Source: Forficula auricularia
Lineage: Eukaryota; Arthropoda; Insecta; Dermaptera; Forficulidae
Assembly: GCA_024734495.1 (NCBI GenBank)
Contig: JALMQS010000885.1
Span: 1-64,000, forward strand
Direction of reading: 5' to 3'
Length of the DNA: 64,000 nucleotides
The position numbers were made by a program, and so were the translations under genes. The notes below the pieces were generated by a model, which saw only the letters and a program-made list of their open reading frames with translations, searched no databases and was not told the DNA's origin. Below are positions 43,975-55,392 of the stretch, one piece after another (the first letter of the stretch is position 1; every line of letters begins with the position of its first letter).

Positions 43975-44118
43975 GTTAATAGGAGGAGCGGAGTTTTCAG
44001 CCTGTAGAAATTTTTATTCGCCAGCTAGGATCGAACTCCTCGGCCACTTCAACATCGTCATAATCGATCGATGCCGAAGCGAAGCCAGTGCGTTAGCCAA
44101 CTGAGCCAACCCGGCTCC
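43975..44118 (-). mobile_element. tRNA-derived SINE
   Basis: The minus strand reads GCCGGGTTGGCTCAGTTGGC (A box) and later GGAGTTCGATCCTAGC (B box), the layout of a tRNA-derived pol III promoter. Different family from the SINE at 7421. The body may continue to about 43860. Confidence 0.75.
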
Positions 44119-44392
44119 CCTATTTATCAAGAATTTTGTGTGGTTTCAATTCCAAAAATCTTTGAAACTCTTTTAAAATATTTACTTTTTTAGAACTATA
44201 GGCAAAGTGAGAATAAATGTCTCTCTCCAAGATTTCAACGTCCTTTGATTTTGACATGGATAAGAAGAAAATAGATTGAAAGAATGGGATGTGCAACCTA
44301 CAACAATTATGTGTATGTTCTTTTAACAAAATACTATTAATTTTACTTAGGTAAAGTGGTGCGGGTTTTAGGTGAAACATGATATTAATTAA
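44119..44392. other. AT-rich unassigned DNA
   Basis: An 86-codon minus frame exists here, but it resembles no known protein and the composition is AT-rich; I do not call it a gene. Confidence 0.35.
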
Positions 44393-44520
44393 TAAAGTAA
44401 AGTGAGTGTAGTTTCATAATGAATGAAATAAAACTCAAAGAGGTTATACAGATTCTGTATAAACTTCTTTGAGTTTTATTTCATTCATTGTGAAACTACA
44501 CTGCCTTTATTTTTTTAATT
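44393..44520. repeat. Short foldback element
   Basis: Arms 44393-44455 and 44460-44520 are inverted (GTAGTTTCA, AAAACTCAAAGAGGTTATAC). The same end sequence occurs at 7001-7040. The central motif of the longer relatives is absent. Confidence 0.7.
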
Positions 44521-44886
44521 AAAATACTATTAACTCCATTTAATTGTCCTATCATAGTCGCACAATTATCTAGCAACGAATCCAGATAGATTATCTAAAT
44601 TAACTCGCCCAGAAACTAAATAACCTCTTAAAAACTTCATAAATACCCTTTATACTTTATATTGATATTTTTTAGGACTGTAATGTATCATAAATGTACT
44701 TTGAGATATTTTATGGAATGTACTAGAAACTAAATTATTTTAATGTTAATGTACTATTGTACTTTTAAAGCAAAAATCTAAATAATACATTATTTGTACT
44801 GTAACGGCAGTACTGGTTGTGTGTCAGCGCAAGGGTGATATTGTGACCACTCCAGCTGTATATATTAAATTAGCTGTATAAATATA
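44521..44886. other. AT-rich unassigned DNA
   Basis: No feature recognised. Confidence 0.4.
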
Positions 44887-46153
44887 CAGGGTGAGTTTTT
44901 TATCTTGACACAGTCTTATCACTCAAAAACAGTGCATTTATATGAAAAAAAGTTTCAAATAAAAGTTTATTTATATCAGGGGGAAAACTAAACTATGCTA
45001 TTGTTTGTCGACTTAGAACAAGCTTTCAAGGCTATTTCAAGGTCAAGGTCTGTTTTTAAATATAAAGCTATATATCTATGTACATATTCTGAATCTACAA
45101 AAAAAACTGAACAACTTTTATTAGAACTATTTTTTTATACGACATCAAATAATAAAAAATATTAAATCAATTAGATCTAAAAATTTTTTTAATAATTATT
45201 TTTAACAATCAACAACTTTATTATCAAATAATAATGATCAAATATTCAATTATTAAATAAATAAATTTAATAATAAATAATAATTTAATAATTTTGAGAC
45301 ACTGTTCTGAGACATTCCAGAGTGTATCGCAAGTCTTCTGGATGAATTCCAGTTCAAATTGCGTTATTTTGGCCTATTTCAGTTTCTTCATAGCCTATTT
45401 CAGTTTCTTCATAGCCTTTACATCTCTTGCTTTTATTTTAACAGATTTACAACACGATAAAATGAAGCTTGGGAGAGTGTATTCCTATAATGAAAACGCT
45501 CGGCGTCCATTTCAATGGCAGGCCCATAACACTTCTTCCACATTCACCGCATAAATTAAGACCATTTCAATTCTGTCTTCAACAAAAAAATTCTCCATTT
45601 TTATTATTGTAATACATAATCTACTATTTACTGGATTGACACAAAAAATACAATTTTTAAAATCAGGAATAGTTCTATTAAGTAAAAAATAATCTCTTAA
45701 ATCTGTGTACCTGAAGTTTTAAGATAATTATAAACACTTATTTTCATTGTTGTGACTTTTCGATTTAATAAATATTTATTTGATAGTGAATTATTTAATC
45801 ATTATTATTTTATAATTAAGTTGAATAATTGTTAAGAATAATCATTATTTGGATTTTTGTGAGATCTAATTGATTTAATATTTTTTTTTATTTGATGTCG
45901 TATAAAAGAATAGTTCTAATAAAGGTTGTTCAATTTTTTTTGTAGATTCAGAATATGTACAGAGACATATAGGTTTCGATTTAAAAAAACAGAACTTGAC
46001 CTCGGAATACCCTTGAAAGCTTGTTCTAGGTAAACAAACAATAGAATAGTTTAGTTTCCCCCCTGATATGAATAAACTTTTGTTTGAAACTTTTTTCATA
46101 TAATGCGCTGTTTTTGAGCTATAAGACTGTCTCAAGATAAAAAACTCACCCGG
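44887..46153. mobile_element. Mariner-like element with ~280-bp inverted repeats
   Basis: Starts CAGGGTGAGTTTTTTATC and ends in the mirror; TA on each side. The arms (44887-45180, about 45855-46153) are ~85-90% alike by eye. The 670-bp centre is AT-rich with a small duplicated GCCTATTTCAGTTTCTTCAT at 45371. Short ORFs show no clear transposase, so it is non-autonomous or heavily decayed. Confidence 0.85.
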
Positions 46154-46183
46154 TATATATAACAGATATATTTTAAGTAGGTA

Positions 46184-46765
46184 ATAATAATAATAATGAT
46201 CTTTATTATCCAATATAAAAAAAAATACAACATGTTTTACAATTATAAAAAAAAAACTTCGACCTCGAGGCCCGAAAGCCTCACCATCGAATGTCCATTA
46301 TTTTTATTTTATTATACATTATTCTCACTCCTTATTATGGTAAGGGAAAAAATTGATAAAAAACCCCATATACTTTATTTTTAACATAAAAAAAAAAGAA
46401 AACACAAAAACAAAACAAAATGAATGATGATGAAATGAATATCACTAAATGAGAAATGAAGTGTCACATCCGGTATAGTTCGTTAATTAGAGGGTTGAGA
46501 CTTGATTGTGCATTATTTTCGAATTTTTTAACACTATTTTCTAGGTTTTCTTTTAGAGAAGTCATGTTTAGCCCGATTCTTATTATATGGTTGTTGATTC
46601 CAGGAGGAGGAATGGTCATTTTCCTTAATGTTTTTGACTGGACCCTTTCCAAATCGTTGAGCCTGGTTTTGGAGGCGAAGGGGAGCCATGCAGGGGCAGC
46701 GTATCCCATGACTGGCCGAACAAGCATTTTGTATAGAGTCAACTTTTCATTCAGAGGAAGCAGGC
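46184..46765 (-). mobile_element. 5'-truncated Jockey-like LINE with 14-bp duplication
   Basis: ATTTTAAGTAGGTA flanks both sides (46170-46183, 46766-46779). Coding 46765-46464 gives LNEKLTLYKMLVRPVMGYAA, ASKTRLNDLERVQSKTLRKM and a short tail, the region after the RT domain in Jockey-type ORF2. The 3' UTR ends in a (TAA/ATT)n tail at 46184-46196. The RT catalytic part is lost by 5' truncation. Confidence 0.92.
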
Positions 46766-46779
46766 ATTTTAAGTAGGTA

Positions 46780-47017
46780 TATTTATATATTTTAATCGAA
46801 AAATGCAATGAAATATATGTTATAGAATAAAATTCGATTAGGACTTTGTACAACGTTTAGTTTAATTGGAATCAAATAAAAAAAATGAAAATTAAATATA
46901 TTTTGAATTGTTACTGATTAATCTCCATTGTGTTTTATACATAATTATATAGGGAGTAATGAGCGCCTCCAATGTAAAAACTGATGTTTTCTTTTAATCT
47001 ATAGTTTTTGCCTGCAG
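46780..47017 (+). other. Intron 3' part with splice acceptor
   Basis: Leads to TTTTTGCCTGCAG at 47005-47017, a good acceptor preceded by a pyrimidine-rich stretch. No other feature. Confidence 0.45.
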
Positions 47018-47105
47018 GATAGGCAACCAGAAGCGAAGGAGAAGAGAACTCGTATCCATGAATGACTCTGAGCTGAGTGAAAGCTATGAGATAGAAATTA
47101 AATAA
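47018..47105 (+). CDS. Candidate terminal exon of the plus-strand gene
   Basis: After TTGCCTGCAG|, one base (G) completes the codon left open by 38641, then IGNQKRRRRELVSMNDSELS and ESYEIEIK end at TAA 47103-47105. AATAAA overlaps the stop (47101-47106) and recurs near 47141. The Arg cluster followed by an acidic, Ser-rich tail is typical of a cytoplasmic C-terminus. No family recognised. Matching phase with 38559-38641, unique sequence and poly(A) signals support it. Confidence 0.55.
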
Positions 47106-47199
47106 ATCTTATGATTACTATCAGAAATTTTTCTTTATCAAATAAAATAAAGACACATACCTATGCTAAAAATAAAAATACTTAAGTCCAAAATCCTGA

Positions 47200-48530
47200 A
47201 TAAATAAGCTGACGTGTTCTGATGTGGCCATCCACTTGAATTTACCATACAACCGGGCCCCTCACTTATATTTAATATTTAATATTTAATTAAAATTATT
47301 AATAATCATGTAGGGGAGGGAGTTTTTGCATACTGATTATGTATACAAAATTTGGTTGAGTTTGGTACAAGGTCCTAGATTTTCATTTTTTGGCCCTATG
47401 CCCCCCCCCCCATTTTGGATGGTTAGTTTTTGCATTTTTAGACTTATTTATACAAAATTTGGTTGAGTATGGTAAATGGCCAAGATTTTCATTTTTTGAC
47501 CCTACCCTCCCCTAATTTGGGCGGTTAGTTTTTGCATTTTAGGACTTCTGGGCTGTCGCTGATTATGTATACAAAATTTGGTTGAGTTTGCTCCAATCGC
47601 CTAGATTTTTAATTTTTAACCCCCCCCCCCCCCCCTCCAACCCCAACCCCTTAATTTTTGGTCGATATGCACCAAAAAATCTAATCAGCTCTTAATCTCA
47701 ACGGACCAAAACTACGTGTGAAATTTGGTTTCGATATTCACACTAGTTTTTGAGCTAGCTGGTCCACAAAATTTGGTAACGCACAGACTAACAGACTAAC
47801 AGACATTTTGACAAAACAATTATTATCTCGAAAAATATAATTTTTTCGATGTTCACTTATTAGGGCTTTTTTGTAGAGCGAAATATCCCTGATTTCGCTC
47901 AATTTTTTTAATCAAAATAGTTTCAGCCGTCTTTTAGATATTTTGAAAAAAAGAAGGAAAAAAACACTTTTTTCATGCACGATTACAATACTTGACCATA
48001 ACCTGTATGGTAAAGTAAAAAAAAACTAAAAATAAGTTGACGTGTTCTGATGTGGCCATCCACTTGACTTTACCATACAACCTGGCCCCTAAAATTATTT
48101 ATAATCATGTAGGGGGAGGGGTAGTTTTTGCATTTTTATACTTCTGGTGTCCCACTGATTATGTATACAAAATTTGGATGAGTTTGGTAAATGGCCAAAA
48201 ATTTCATTTTTTGACCCTCCTACCCCACCCCACCCCCATTATGGATGTTTAGTTTTTGCATTTTTATTCTTTTGCGGTCCCACTGATTTGGTATACAAAA
48301 TTTGGTTGAGTTTGCTAAATGGCCAAGATTTTCATTTTCTGACCCTACACCCCCGCCTCATTGTGGGGGGGTTATTTTTTGGATTTTTAGACTTCTGGGG
48401 GTCCACTGATTATGTATACAAAATTTGGTTGAGTTTGGTAAATGGCCAAGATTTTCATTTTTTGGCCCTCCACCCCCTTAATTTTGGGTCGATATGCACC
48501 AAAATCTAATCAGCTCTTTAATCTCAAGTT
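47200..48530 (-). repeat. Two tandem copies of the composite minisatellite repeat
   Basis: Copy one runs 47200-48018: AATAAGCTGACGTGTTCTG ... ACAACCGGGCCCC, AT spacer, four minisatellite units, the conserved block, and GACCATAACCTGTATGGTAA. Copy two starts at 48028 with AATAAGTTGACGTGTTCTG and is cut off near 48530 after four units. Short ORFs here are translations of the minisatellite, not genes. Confidence 0.75.
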
Positions 48531-48639
48531 TTGAGGCTTATGAATTATGAATCCTTATTGTCTGTACTAAATACTCTAGCATTAACTTTTTGCTAGTATT
48601 GTCGCGAAACAACTTAACCTTAATATATAGCCTTAAAAT
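48531..48639. other. AT-rich spacer
   Basis: No feature recognised. Confidence 0.4.
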
Positions 48640-48960
48640 CTCAATAAATTCATTCAAAAAATAATGTGTTTCTGCATTTTTGAACCAGAAGTTCTAAAGT
48701 TGATAGCCCAAATTCTAATCAGTTTTCCGCATTGGAAATACAAACATTTTAGCATAAGAACAAAATCTCTACGACTTTTCCTTCTTAAGTTCTAAATCCA
48801 GATACATAGACAGAAAAAAATCATGATTGAAAATGAATTTTCTCCACGTTTTAGACATTTTTAAACAAAATGAACAAAATTATTTTTTTTTTACTTCAAT
48901 TCCATACTAGAAAGTCCGATAGGCAGGCTTCTACTGTCTCCTGGGCATACCGAGTAATAA
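48640..48960. repeat. Dispersed repeat, copy 2
   Basis: Parallels 9745-10090 in the same orientation (TTTCTGCATTTTTGAACCAG, ACGACTTTTCCTTCTTAAGT, AATCATGATTGAAAATGA). It ends in sequence unrelated to copy 1. Confidence 0.6.
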
Positions 48961-49464
48961 ACTTTTGGAATTACCTAAATTATCATATACCTTGATTCTT
49001 AAAAATACACTTTAAATGATGAACTTTCCTGTTATGTTTTGGCCAACATCTTCCTTCACCTACAAGCAATATCATAAATACGCGGAGGCAAAATTTCGCC
49101 CGGGGAATTCTTATAACCAGAGTATACCGGTTTATTTTTTTATTTTTTTTGTTCAAGTTGTAAGAAGTAAAGTCTTTTTAAAAAATATAGTGATCAGGCT
49201 TTACGATTCCTGTAGAGAGGTGAATAACTTGGTTCTCGAATGGTATAGAACGGCAGTATGTACCTACTAAGTTATATTTTGGTCTTTAGAGGAAAAGACG
49301 TGGTGAAAAGAAATTGACTGGGAATGTTGTGATTCCCGATTTATCCATAGAATATCGTTATAATTTTATTTTTATTGTATAATCAAATAATTGTTTTAAG
49401 GATTGTGCGAATATATATAGATAACTTTATTTTATAATATAAATTTCCCTCTAATATATTAATA
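48961..49464. other. AT-rich unassigned DNA
   Basis: An 84-codon plus ORF (49016-49270) has no recognisable domain and is not called. No repeat ends seen. Confidence 0.35.
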
Positions 49465-49723
49465 CTTTCTCCGTCCCAAATTAGTTACTACATTTGAATA
49501 TTTTTCAGAAATTTTAGGTTGATATGGTATCAATCATTGATAATTAGATTGACAAGTACTCCCTCTTTAAATACAGCCTCAGTGTCAAATTAGTTGTGTG
49601 CTTGAAAAATTTGTCCCAAAATAAATGCTACATTTATGAAAAATAGAAAAAAAATATCAAAATGTAGCATTTAAATTGGAACTCAATTTTCGAACCAAAT
49701 GTAGCAACTAATTTAGGACAGAG
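49465..49723. mobile_element. Stowaway-like MITE
   Basis: Ends CTCCGTCCCAAATTAGTT and (reverse) CTCTGTCCTAAATTAGTT, flanked by TA. A second CTCCCTCTTTAAATACAG stretch inside suggests a solo end or an internal duplication. Stowaway-type Tc1/mariner MITEs have similar ends. Confidence 0.82.
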
Positions 49724-49742
49724 TAATATATTATATTCCTTT

Positions 49743-50577
49743 TTACTTTATCATACAGGTTATGGTCAAGTATTGTAATCGTGCATGAAAAAAGTGGTTT
49801 TTTCCTTCTTTTTTTCGAAATATCTCAAAAACGGCTGAAACTATTTCGATTAAAAAAATTGAGCGAAACCATAGCATTTGGCAATACAAAAAAGCTCAAA
49901 TAAGTGAACATTGAAAAAATTATATTTTTCGAGATAATAATTGTTTTGTCAAAATGTCTGTCTGGTTGGTTGTCTGTTAGTTAGTTAGTCTGTGCATTAC
50001 CAAATTTTTGTGGACGAGCTAGCTCAAAAACTAGTTTGAATATTGAAACCAAATTTCACACGTAGTTTTTGGTCCATTGAGATTAAGAGCTGATTAGATT
50101 TTGGTGCATATCGACCCAAAATTAAGGGGTGGAGGGGGAGGAGGTTAAAAATGAAAAATCTAGGTCGTTTGAGCAAACTGAACCAAATTTTGTATACATA
50201 ATCAGTGGACTCTCAGAAGCCTAAAAATGCAAAATCTAACCGCCCAAAATGAAAATTTTGGCCATTTACCAAACTCAACCAAATTTTGTATACATAATCA
50301 GTGGGTCCCCAGAAGTTTAAAAATGCATAAACTAACCGCCCAAAAATGGGGGGGGGGGGTGGAGGAGTTCAAAAAATTAAAATCTTGGCCATTTACCAAA
50401 CTCAACCAAATTTTGTATACATAATCAGTGTGCCCCTAGGAGTCTAAAAATTCAAAAACTAACCCCCCTCCCTTACATGAATATAAATAATTTTATTAGA
50501 TATTAATGCAAGTGAGGGGCAGGTTGTATGGTAAAATCAAGTGGGTGGCCACATCAGAACACGTCAGCTTATTTTCA
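49743..50577 (+). repeat. Composite minisatellite-bearing repeat, best copy
   Basis: TACTTTATCATACAGGTT start, GTCAAGTATTGTAATCG, conserved block with TTAGTTAGTTAGTC, three to four units with AACCAAATTTTGTATACAT, AT spacer, then GGGGCAGGTTGTATGG and ACACGTCAGCTTATTTT. The start and the reverse of the GGGGC segment are alike (CTTTANCATACA), so these may be inverted termini. Confidence 0.75.
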
Positions 50578-51303
50578 AAAGTAAAAGTGATAAATCCTCT
50601 CTTAAATAAAACCTATTTAGTTTTCAAAATTGATTACTTCGATTGTGACTAGACTTAATAGGATAGACAAAACAAAATTTAAAAACTAGAATTTATTTAT
50701 ATAAATATACGATTAAAACATAAAAATGTTAAATGTACCATGCTATTCAACTACCCTAGGACACAATTATGACTTTTCCAATAACAAAATTTTAGATAAA
50801 GAGCGGAATTGAGAAAAAATATTAATTTTAGAAATCATCGAAATTTTAAACAACAAAAAATTCTATTAACATAAAGTCAGATATGGACTCTTATTCTAAT
50901 TTTTTTCAAAAATTTTTAGATAATAATTGGGATATTTTCTAATGACTTTAAGACTAAACTACGCCCAAATTGATTAAATATTATATAGATTTTAACTAAA
51001 ATTCATTTTTAATCGTTTTCTACGAGTATAATCTATTCATTCTCACCCTTTTTCAAAATTTCTCAAATTAAAACCGCACTTTAAGTTCTAAAAAATAACC
51101 TATACAATAAAATTAGTATTTTGAAAGATAGTCAAAAAAATTTTCAATCAAAATCTAATCTGACTAAATGCGAAATATGTTTTGATAATCTTTTTTGGAT
51201 TTTGAGGTAGAACGCAAGCAATTTTAACCAAACCCAGAAAAATGATCAAAAACTACATAAATTTAGGGAACGCGGTGTTGGTTTATAGTGAAACATTGTT
51301 AAA
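50578..51303. other. AT-rich unassigned DNA
   Basis: No gene. Positions 51260-51303 match, inverted, 57015-57050, showing that both foldbacks of this family share flanking sequence. Confidence 0.45.
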
Positions 51304-52278
51304 ATTAAATTAGGTTGGAGTAGGTGGTGTTTCACAAGGAGAAAAATTAAAATACAAAGATTTTTTTAGTTTACTCTATATATTTCGAGCTCTTAACTCA
51401 TCGTCAGGAGAACATTGACTGAAGATAACATAAAATAATGAACAGAATTTATTTTAATATGATGGACAGTTATTTATGACTTAGTGTAAATATAAAAGAA
51501 TTATCAGGGGATGGGATGGCCTTAGAGCCGAAAGAACAGATGGAGCGGACAGAGGGCTAAACTGGGAATAAAGAAAAGATATTTATACTTGGAAGTTGCC
51601 GAAAATTATGTATGTGCCATAAAGGGGGCAATAAACTATGGAATGTGATGAGGATGCATAGTGAAAATTTCCATCTCTTATTTTCTATTTAAAAATAAAA
51701 AATAAAAATAAAAAACACACCCACCATACATCCTCATCACATTCCAATTCAAATTAAATATCATTGATTAAAATGTCAATTATTGGTGAAGTTTTGATGT
51801 CTGTTTGATTGTTCAAGATGTTTTGATTAAGGTGTCTGGCATTTTTAATTTCCCCTTTATGGCACATACATAATTTTCAGCAACTTCCAAGTATAAATAT
51901 CTTTTTCTTTATTCCCAGTTTAGCCCTCTGTCCGCTCTATCTGTTCTTTCGGCTCTAAGGCCATCCCATCCCCTGATAATTCTTTTATATTTACACTAAG
52001 TCATAAATAACTGTCCATCATATTAAAATAAATTCTGTTCTTTATTTTATGTAACTTATGAGAAGAATTTTCTAGGTTAGGTTTCACAAAAAGGAAATAT
52101 TAAAACAAATGTATGTTTATTTTGAGTTTGATTCACTCGATATATATTATGTTATCTTCAGTCAATGTTCTCCTGACGATGAGTTAAGAGCTCGAAATAT
52201 ATAGAGTAAACTAAAAAATCTTTGTATTTTAATTTTTCTCCTTGTGAAACACCACCAACTCCAACCTAATTTAATTTT
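51304..52278. repeat. Large palindrome, ~400-bp arms
   Basis: TTAGGTTGGAGTAGGTGGTG at the left is mirrored at the right. The arms pair through 51640 and again around an inner GATGAGGATG hairpin (51640-51745). About 110 bp at 52041-52150 is present on one side only. Hammerhead-like cores lie near each end: 51382-51407 (-) and 52173-52198 (+), CTGACGAT, stem GAG/CTC, GAAAT. A short relative sits at 56935-57010. Confidence 0.82.
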
Positions 52279-53297
52279 TACAAAAACTACTTGTTTCAAC
52301 TTTTAAATTCTGCTAAACTCTGAAATTTCCGACTGCACGATTTCACTACTTACTAAATACTTATACTACGGATGGCAAAGTAAAAATCGCTTCAATATAT
52401 AAGCATATGGAGTTTTATAATTAAGGACCGATATTACCATTTTCTGATGATCAAATGGTATTAGGTAAGTTTCTTCACCTTATCTTGAGCGTGGGCATTT
52501 TACGATCCCTTAATAATAATGTTAGCAAAAATCCCTAAATTTATTGTCCATTTACCATCAAGCGACACGTTCATTTTCTTAACAAAGTATTCACAAACGT
52601 GCCATATTTTATTTCTCTATCTCCGATTGAATCTCTAAAACGAGTATGAATTTAAGAGAATTGCTCTTTGAAATTCCATTGCTTCCCCTCTTCTCCCCTC
52701 CACTAAGCCCGATGGACCTCTTTCCCTCTTCCGAATCAGGAATCAAACTCCTGAGTCACTTGCTGAAAAATCCAGATTGGTTTTTATGATTCAAGAAGAA
52801 TTTAAACATCACAATGATAACGAGACTATCTCAGAGTTCAGTAGCATTTAGGACGAGCGGAATAAAATTGAATTTCCTTGATCAAATATTACCCGGTTTA
52901 CTGTTCATACGTCCCATATGTTTTTATATTATACTTCCGGATTATTATATACGTTTGTCTAAATATTTATATATCAAGCATTAATATTTAAATTAGATGC
53001 ACAATAAATATTTATAAGTATCGGCGCATTTTATTATACATATAATGTCATGGAGAAGAAGTTTTCTGATGGATGGGTAACTTGGCCATTTGGCAATAAG
53101 AGATGGAAAGAATGTAGATAATGGATGGAAATGGAGACAAGGTCGTCCAAATGGATGGCGAGAGGGAAAGTAAGAAAGGACACATTCACTCAATAGGCCA
53201 TTCGATGTAAGGTTGTTAACACCTTCCTTTCTATCATCCCTCTATTATCTATTTCAAGGATTTCTCAAAGTGTTAGCTAGAAGGGATCGCAAGGCGT
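52279..53297. other. Unassigned DNA
   Basis: Positions 52640-52900 and 53040-53210 are less AT-rich and match nothing else. A minus ORF at 52993-53193 is unlike known proteins. No element ends were found. Confidence 0.35.
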
Positions 53298-54545
53298 CCC
53301 CTACACGATCACTCTGACTGTCAGTCAGATTGAATCAATCAGACTGTTATTCGTTTAATCATCCTGAATCCTACACAATCATTCCGACTGACAGTCAGAT
53401 TGAAGTTTTTTTGGGCTCATTCTACAGTGTGTCGCGATCGCAGATTGGCGATATAAATTTTCGATAAATTAAATTCATAATGTTTAGAAATTTAATATAT
53501 ATTCGGTGAATTGGCGAAGCATTTTTCTTTTATAATAAATTATTTGTTTAAGGCTCATATTTTGCTGGGACAGGTGGCTGAAAAGACAGACGGCTCTGAG
53601 GCCTTTCTTTATCTTATTATAAAAAACGTGCTTATCAACAATAGACGAATGGTTGGTGGAATATTGTGGGGAAAGCAATTGAATAACAATAAATTTAAAT
53701 TGACATGATTTCTATACTTTGGGCCGGCTGGCTCTTAGTGCCAGATGTAAATTGAATTCTTGGAAATTCTTCCAAAATTGCCAAGAGAAAATCGTGAGAA
53801 TATCTCGTGGAAGGAATTTCTAAAACTGGGCGTTTCAATTATATTACCACGCCTTACTCATTAGGGTATTAGCCAACCAGAGTTTTTTTGGAAAGTCTGT
53901 GAATTTTCGGGGGAGTTAGCAGGGGAGAGTCGAGTCAAGGCAGTCAGTCAGCCAGTCAGTTTTGAGAGAGTCAGCGAGCAGAGTAGGAGTTAGCATGTAG
54001 ACAGTAATTGAATTGAATCTAAAATTGTACTACCCCACTTACACCAAAATAAAAACTACGTAAAAGAAATATGTGTTCTATTTAAACCCGAGATAGCGAA
54101 CCTTTTTTCATCAACAGGACACACATCCACTAGCAACGACTGTGCGAGTCAAAGAACCCACGATCTACGAGGTTCACGACTACCATTAGTAGGCCATTCA
54201 TAATCCTTCGGGACTATGATACGGCCCACTATAAATAAATAATTAATTTTGTTTGCAGCCAACACCACAGATCGCGACATAATTTGGTCGCACCGGAGGG
54301 TTAAACCTCCTTGGCGCAACAAGTGACAAGCCGCGAAGACTGATGAAAAGAATGACGGTACCATTACACCCTTCATTCAGACTGTCAATCACCCCTTCAA
54401 TACTTTTTACATGATTAAAGCTCTGATTTCTGGATTTCTGGAAATCCGTCATTCGCGTTCATCAGTCCATCAGGCATACCCCTACACGCTCAAACGGAAT
54501 GTCAATCCTAGACAAGACTGATAGTCAGAATGAACGTGTAGGGGC
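53298..54545. mobile_element. Candidate DNA element with CCCCTACACG ends
   Basis: CCCCTACACGATCACTCTG (53298) and the reverse of GAACGTGTAGGGG (54545) form inverted ends with shared TGACTNTCAGTC. Related sub-ends occur at 53371 and 54479, so there may be two small elements rather than one. Positions 53890-54060 have TCAGTCAGCCAGTCAG-type short repeats. No recognisable transposase. Confidence 0.45.
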
Positions 54546-55392
54546 CGTTACAGGGTTCGTTACAATTCTTTGTTTTATTATCTAATTCAATTTTAATTCA
54601 TTTCCCCTTCCTCAGTTCATTGTCTAATACAGTAAAAAATACAACATACTCACACACAAAAGGTTCAATCCATAAAGTTGTAGTTGTATTTGTAATTTTA
54701 TATTCAATCCACTGTGTCTTTCCGTTGAAATCTATTTTAACAATAGCTTCAATGTGTCACAAATAGAAAATTGGCCAAGATAAATTTAATGATTTTTAAT
54801 AAATTTCAAGAATTTTCTTGGGAGACCTCTTCAAAGGGCCATTTTTGCATTTTTACACTTCTTTACAGCTTGTTCCAAACTAATGTGCATTACAAAGAAA
54901 ATTTAATATTCTTTAGACTATATCATACACGATTGTCATTTTTTCTGTATCTCAGGTACTTTTCTTTCCGTTTATCGGCTTGTCGACTACCATGGTCATT
55001 TGAACTATCCAGAGACGGATTTATAAATATTTCGCCCCTAGTCACTATTCTGACTGCCGCCCCTTTGAAACATGTCACATCTGTGCCAAAGTCATTATTT
55101 AAATAAAAAAAACTAAATATAACGAGTCCATAAACGGGTGTTCATAAAAACACCGAGAGCTACTTTTTTTAATTTTAATTACATTTGAAAAGATCTATTC
55201 TTTTACAAACTAAAAAATACATTATTATTGAAATACATACTTGAATAAAAAGAAAAATTAACAAAAATAAACTAACGTATCAATGTTTTCTACTTTGGGA
55301 AGTCTATTATGTTTCCTTACATTGGTTTCCTCCTACTTTTAACCATTGATAACTCCTCTATTATAAGTCTTTAACTTTTATTTGATCACCGT
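54546..55392. other. AT-rich unassigned DNA
   Basis: A 111-codon ORF (54771-55106) shows no known domain. It runs through AT-rich DNA and is not called as a gene. No repeat ends recognised. Confidence 0.35.

Noticed and set aside
48037..48509. Plus-strand ORFs with repeated YKIWLSL segments (also 31217-31547 and 50227-50424)
   Set aside because: They are the minisatellite of the composite repeat read in one frame. The repetition looks protein-like only because the unit length keeps frame.
53298..54545. LTR retroelement reading of the 53.3-54.5 kb region
   Set aside because: Short TCAGTCAG repeats and GTTAC stretches recall some LTRs, but no direct terminal repeat or pol fragment was found.
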